From CBDVBZ01 sp965372355 (GTDB taxonomy: Bacteria; Krumholzibacteriota; Krumholzibacteriia; WVZY01), in the NCBI GenBank assembly GCA_965372355.1, contig CBDVBZ010000159.1, forward strand, positions 1-7,223: a stretch of 7,223 nucleotides of DNA, written 5' to 3'. Below the pieces are notes generated by a model. That model searched no databases, was not told the DNA's origin, and saw only the letters and a list, made by a program, of their open reading frames with translations. Numbering within the stretch: the first letter of the stretch is position 1; the number at the start of each line of letters is the position of its first letter. Shown here in pieces: positions 4,534 through 7,223 of this stretch. The translations under genes and the position numbers were made by a program.

Positions 4534-5910
4534 ATGTTCGGACGATACTTGGTAGCCCTGGGCGTCGCGGGCGTCGTCGGACTGACCGGTTGTGCCTCGC
4601 ACAAGATCGAGGCAACGCGGCCAGAGCCGCGACCCCTAGGTAAAGATATTGCGGCGTTCCAGGCGCCCGAGGATCCGGCAGCACCGGGGAGGCCGGATCT
4701 CAACGAGCCGACAGGGTCCGTCACGTTACGTGAAGCGTTGGCCCTTGCGCTTGTCAGGAATCCAGAGCTCGCGGTGTTCTCCTGGGATGTTCGCGCCCAG
4801 GAGGCGCGGATCCTCCAGGCCGGTCTTTTCCCCAATCCGGAGATCGAATTCGAACTGGAGGATTTTTCGGGCACGGGTGCCTTGAGAGGATTCGACGGAG
4901 CAGAGACGACAATGCTCCTTGGCCAGTTGATCGAACTGGGCGGAAAACGAGGCAAGCGCACGCGACTCGCTGCCCTCGAGCAGAACTTGTCCGGATGGGA
5001 TTACGAAGCCAAACGGCTCGACATCTACACCAGCGTTGCCAAAGCGTTCGTGAACGTCGTTGGCGCGCAAGAGCGCCTGGCGCTCTCAAACGAGCTGCTC
5101 GAACTGGCAGAGCAGGCGCTGAGCACGGCGGCGACGCGCGTCAAGGCAGGTAGAGATTCGCCGGTCGAGGAGACGAAAGCGAGGGTCACGCTCTATACAA
5201 CGCGCATTGAGCTCGAACGAGCCAAACGTGACCTCACTGGGGCCCGCAAGCGACTGGTGGCGCTGTGGGCAAGCACCACGCCGGCGTTTGATAAAGCGGA
5301 AGGCACGCTAGAAGAAATCGTTCCCATCCCGGCTGCGGAGCGGCTTGGAGAAATATCGGCGCAAAACCCGGACGTCGCGCGGTGGGACACCGAATTCGAA
5401 GAGCGCCAGGCGGCCATCGATCTTGCTGACGCGGGGAAAATCCCTGACCTCACGATCGTAGTGGGTGGCAAGCATCTGAGCGAGATCAACGAAAGCGCGC
5501 TTGTGGTCGGGTTCGGGATACCCATTCCGCTATTCAATCGCAACCAGGGCGAAGTACTCGAGGCGCGATATCGGTTGGCGCAGGCCCGGGCAGAGGCTCG
5601 GGCGTCCCAACTGCGGGTCCACACGGCGGTCGCAGAAACGTATCAGGCGCTCGCGGCAGCGTACACCGCTGCCACTGCATTGCGGGACGATGTGCTGCCC
5701 GCAGCCCAAAGCGCCTACGACATGGTCAGCCAAGGCTACCAACTGGGAAAGTTTGCTTTTCTGGACCTGCTGGACGCCCAACGCACCCTCTTTGAGGCCA
5801 AGAGAGAGTACATCGACACGTTGGCCGATTACCATCGGTCCAGTGCCGATATGGAACGCTTGATCGGGCGACGGCTCGATACCGTCCCGGGTCCACGTGA
5901 GCCGGAATAG
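4534..5910 (+). CDS. czcC: CzcC-like outer-membrane factor (TolC family lipoprotein) of metal efflux RND system
   Basis: A 458-residue TolC-family protein of usual CzcC length. It begins with a lipoprotein signal peptide ending in the lipobox LTGC, so C20 should be lipidated and anchored in the outer membrane. Two outer-membrane efflux repeats follow, roughly residues 65-250 and 275-445: VTLREALALALVRNPELAV and AGLFPNPEIEFELEDF in the first, NPDVARWDTEFEERQAAIDLADAGKIPDL and GIPIPLFNRNQGEV in the second, and a final LDLLDAQRTLFEAKREYIDTLADYH helix. It forms the trimeric channel through which the RND pump discharges metal ions outside the cell. The start has GAGGAG six bases upstream. The gene ends 13 bp before the adaptor gene, so the two share an operon. 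Family assignment is firm; the symbol is by family, and the metal (Co/Zn/Cd, Ni or Cu/Ag) cannot be read from this subunit. Confidence 0.92.
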   Translation: MFGRYLVALGVAGVVGLTGCASHKIEATRPEPRPLGKDIAAFQAPEDPAAPGRPDLNEPTGSVTLREALALALVRNPELAVFSWDVRAQEARILQAGLFPNPEIEFELEDFSGTGALRGFDGAETTMLLGQLIELGGKRGKRTRLAALEQNLSGWDYEAKRLDIYTSVAKAFVNVVGAQERLALSNELLELAEQALSTAATRVKAGRDSPVEETKARVTLYTTRIELERAKRDLTGARKRLVALWASTTPAFDKAEGTLEEIVPIPAAERLGEISAQNPDVARWDTEFEERQAAIDLADAGKIPDLTIVVGGKHLSEINESALVVGFGIPIPLFNRNQGEVLEARYRLAQARAEARASQLRVHTAVAETYQALAAAYTAATALRDDVLPAAQSAYDMVSQGYQLGKFAFLDLLDAQRTLFEAKREYIDTLADYHRSSADMERLIGRRLDTVPGPREPE

Positions 5911-5923
5911 AAAGAGAGGCATG

Positions 5924-6910
5924 ATGCAAGGAAGAAAGACAATTACGGGTATCGTGGCCGTTGCCGTGGTGGTTGCTGCAGTGCTCATAGTGTATCGGGC
6001 GATTGGTCCCGCGGGCAATTCACCGGCGGGATCGGAGGAGACGCAACACGGTACTGAAGACGATGGGCACGACGAGCACGGCGAAGAATCTGTCGTGCAG
6101 CTGAGCGCTGCGGAAATGGAGGAGTTCGGCATTGAAGTTGGGAGAGCCGAAGGGGGCGTGCTGCGCGTCTTCGCGACGCTACCCGGTGAAGTTGTTTCCA
6201 ACCAGGATAACGTCGCCCACGTCGTGCCGAGATTCCCGGGGTTGGTGACCGAAGTGCGCAAGCAGTTGGGCGACGACGTCGAGAAGGGCGAAGTGCTGGC
6301 GATCATCGAGAGTAACGAGAGCCTAACAGGGTACGAGGTAAAATCCCTCATCGCGGGAACGATTACCGATAAGCATATCACGCTTGGTGAGGTGTTGGGT
6401 GAGGGCGACGAAGCGTATGTGATTGCAGACTTGAGCACGGTGTGGGTCAACCTGAGCGTGTACCAGGAGGATTTGAACCTTGTTAGGAGGGGACAGGCGG
6501 TAGTCATCTCCGCAGCGCACGGCATTCCTGACGTTAAAGCGAGAATCTCCTACGTTGGACCGGTGGTGGATGAACACACGCGCACCGGCCTCGCTCGGGC
6601 GGTGCTCTCCAACGAAAAGAGGCTCTGGCGTCCAGGCCTCTTCATTACCGCGCGAATCCTCGTTTCGGAGGAAACGGTGTCGCTGCTCGTTCCCGAGACG
6701 GCCCTACAGACGATCGATGATGAAACGTGCGTCTTCATTGAAACGGAAGAGGGCTTTGAACCCCAGCCCGTGGGGCTCGGCCGCCGCGACGGCACCCATG
6801 TCGAGATCGTATCGGGTCTCGCTGTGGGGCAGCGCTATGTCACGCTCGGCGGGTTTACGCTTAAGGCCGAGTTGTCCAAAGGCGCCTTTGGCGATGGACA
6901 CGGACACTAA
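5924..6910 (+). CDS. czcB: CzcB-like periplasmic adaptor (membrane fusion protein), hairpin-less, His-rich
   Basis: A 328-residue adaptor that joins the inner-membrane pump to the outer-membrane factor. A signal anchor spans residues 7-24, followed by an acidic, His-containing linker (ETQHGTEDDGHDEHGEE, 39-55). The first lipoyl half is at about 97-129 and the second at 137-165 (YEVKSLIAGTITDKHITLGE). They are joined by only a few residues (ESNESLTG), so the alpha-helical hairpin found in many adaptors is absent and the protein is short for the family. The beta-barrel part contains STVWVNLSVYQEDL and the membrane-proximal part contains LVPETALQTIDDETCVFIETE. The end is GDGHGH, a second His-bearing tail. 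I prefer ATG 5924 because GAGG lies four bases upstream; ATG 5921 is equally good for the protein, while the GTG at 5897 overlapping czcC has no binding site. It is 18 bp from czcA. The His segments may hold metal; this is inferred. Confidence 0.9.
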   Translation: MQGRKTITGIVAVAVVVAAVLIVYRAIGPAGNSPAGSEETQHGTEDDGHDEHGEESVVQLSAAEMEEFGIEVGRAEGGVLRVFATLPGEVVSNQDNVAHVVPRFPGLVTEVRKQLGDDVEKGEVLAIIESNESLTGYEVKSLIAGTITDKHITLGEVLGEGDEAYVIADLSTVWVNLSVYQEDLNLVRRGQAVVISAAHGIPDVKARISYVGPVVDEHTRTGLARAVLSNEKRLWRPGLFITARILVSEETVSLLVPETALQTIDDETCVFIETEEGFEPQPVGLGRRDGTHVEIVSGLAVGQRYVTLGGFTLKAELSKGAFGDGHGH

Positions 6911-6928
6911 CGAGGGGGGAAGCGGGTC

Positions 6929-7223
6929 ATGCAAAAACTCATCAATTTCGTCCTCGCCAACCGCCTGCTGGTGCTCGTCGTGGGCGTCGTCGTTATCTTC
7001 GCGGGCTTCTGGAGCTACCGCCGGCTGCCGGTCGATGCATTTCCGGATGTGGCGCCGGTCTTGGTCCAGGTATTCACCGAGACGGAAGGACTCGCGCCAG
7101 AAGAAGTTGAGAAGTACGTGACTTACCCGGTCGAGGTCTCGATGAACGGACTCCCGGCCGTTAGACACATCCGGTCGGTCTCGAACTTCGGCCTCTCCGT
7201 CGTCAACGTCTACTTCGAAGACG
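6929..7223 (+). CDS. czcA: CzcA/CusA-like heavy-metal efflux RND pump, 3' partial
   Basis: The first 98 codons of a protein normally a little over 1,000 residues long; the window ends inside the gene. It starts MQKLINFVLANRLLV, the typical cytoplasmic N-terminus of heavy-metal RND pumps, followed by the first transmembrane helix (13-29) and the periplasmic entry YRRLPVDAFPDVAPVLVQV (30-48), where VDAFPDV is a hallmark of the HME-RND group. The stretch TETEGLAPEEVEKYVTYPVE continues the porter domain, then MNGLPAVRHIRSVSNFGLS. It is the proton-driven inner-membrane engine of the tripartite pump. The segments that would reveal metal choice (the transmembrane helix 4 motif and the porter Met or acidic residues) lie beyond the window. 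The ATG is preceded by a purine-rich GAGGGGGGAAG about ten bases upstream. It is transcribed with czcC and czcB. Confidence 0.93.
   Translation, partial: MQKLINFVLANRLLVLVVGVVVIFAGFWSYRRLPVDAFPDVAPVLVQVFTETEGLAPEEVEKYVTYPVEVSMNGLPAVRHIRSVSNFGLSVVNVYFED

Noticed and set aside
4515..4961. Minus-strand frame of 148 codons opposite the start of czcC
   Set aside because: It is antisense to the lipoprotein signal and first repeat of czcC, and its product is low-complexity.
5530..6525. Long minus-strand open frame of 331 codons
   Set aside because: It lies antisense to czcC and czcB, and its product is a low-complexity Ser/Thr/Pro-rich string with no domain. It is a by-product of the codon bias of the real genes.

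Overview
The window looks like a piece of chromosome or large accessory element from a Gram-negative bacterium with fairly high GC. The evidence is an outer-membrane TolC-type lipoprotein, a tripartite RND pump and several genes with signal peptides. The sequence alone does not fix the taxon. No rRNA, tRNA, CRISPR array, transposase or integrase is visible. Both ends cut through genes.

Left part (1-2640): the 3' portion of a plus-strand gene encodes a PEP/pyruvate-binding (PPDK N-terminal, ATP-grasp type) protein that carries a Pol-beta/MNT-type nucleotidyltransferase domain at its C-terminus. It converges on a minus-strand membrane-bound sterol desaturase/fatty acid hydroxylase family gene, which has its own plausible promoter. 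Neither gene has an obvious link to metals.

Middle (2640-3972): a minus-strand two-gene cassette encodes a MerR-family metal sensor, with a cysteine triad spaced as in mercury/lead sensors, and a small thioredoxin-fold protein with a CPNH motif. The two are translationally coupled through a GTGA overlap. The sensor gene is preceded by a perfect 28-bp palindrome that reads as its operator/promoter. A stretch of about 500 bp follows without an intact gene. It holds a signal-peptide coding remnant that lacks a start codon where its ribosome binding site predicts one, a short direct repeat and a small palindrome.

Right part (3973-7223): a plus-strand heavy-metal efflux locus. It starts with a small secreted cysteine-containing protein of unknown function, followed by a CzcC-like outer-membrane factor, a CzcB-like periplasmic adaptor and the first 98 codons of a CzcA/CusA-like RND pump. 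The last three are 13 and 18 bp apart and must form one operon. The pump should take a divalent or monovalent metal cation from periplasm or cytoplasm and expel it across the outer membrane. The small Cys protein may bind the metal in the periplasm. The nearby MerR sensor could respond to the same metal, but its operator is about 0.5 kb away and points in the other direction, so control of the pump by it is not shown.

The most interesting points are the PPDK_N-nucleotidyltransferase fusion, the adaptor with no alpha-helical hairpin but with His-rich tails, the Cys-rich leader protein of the efflux locus, and the self-contained merR/thioredoxin-like cassette with its perfect operator.
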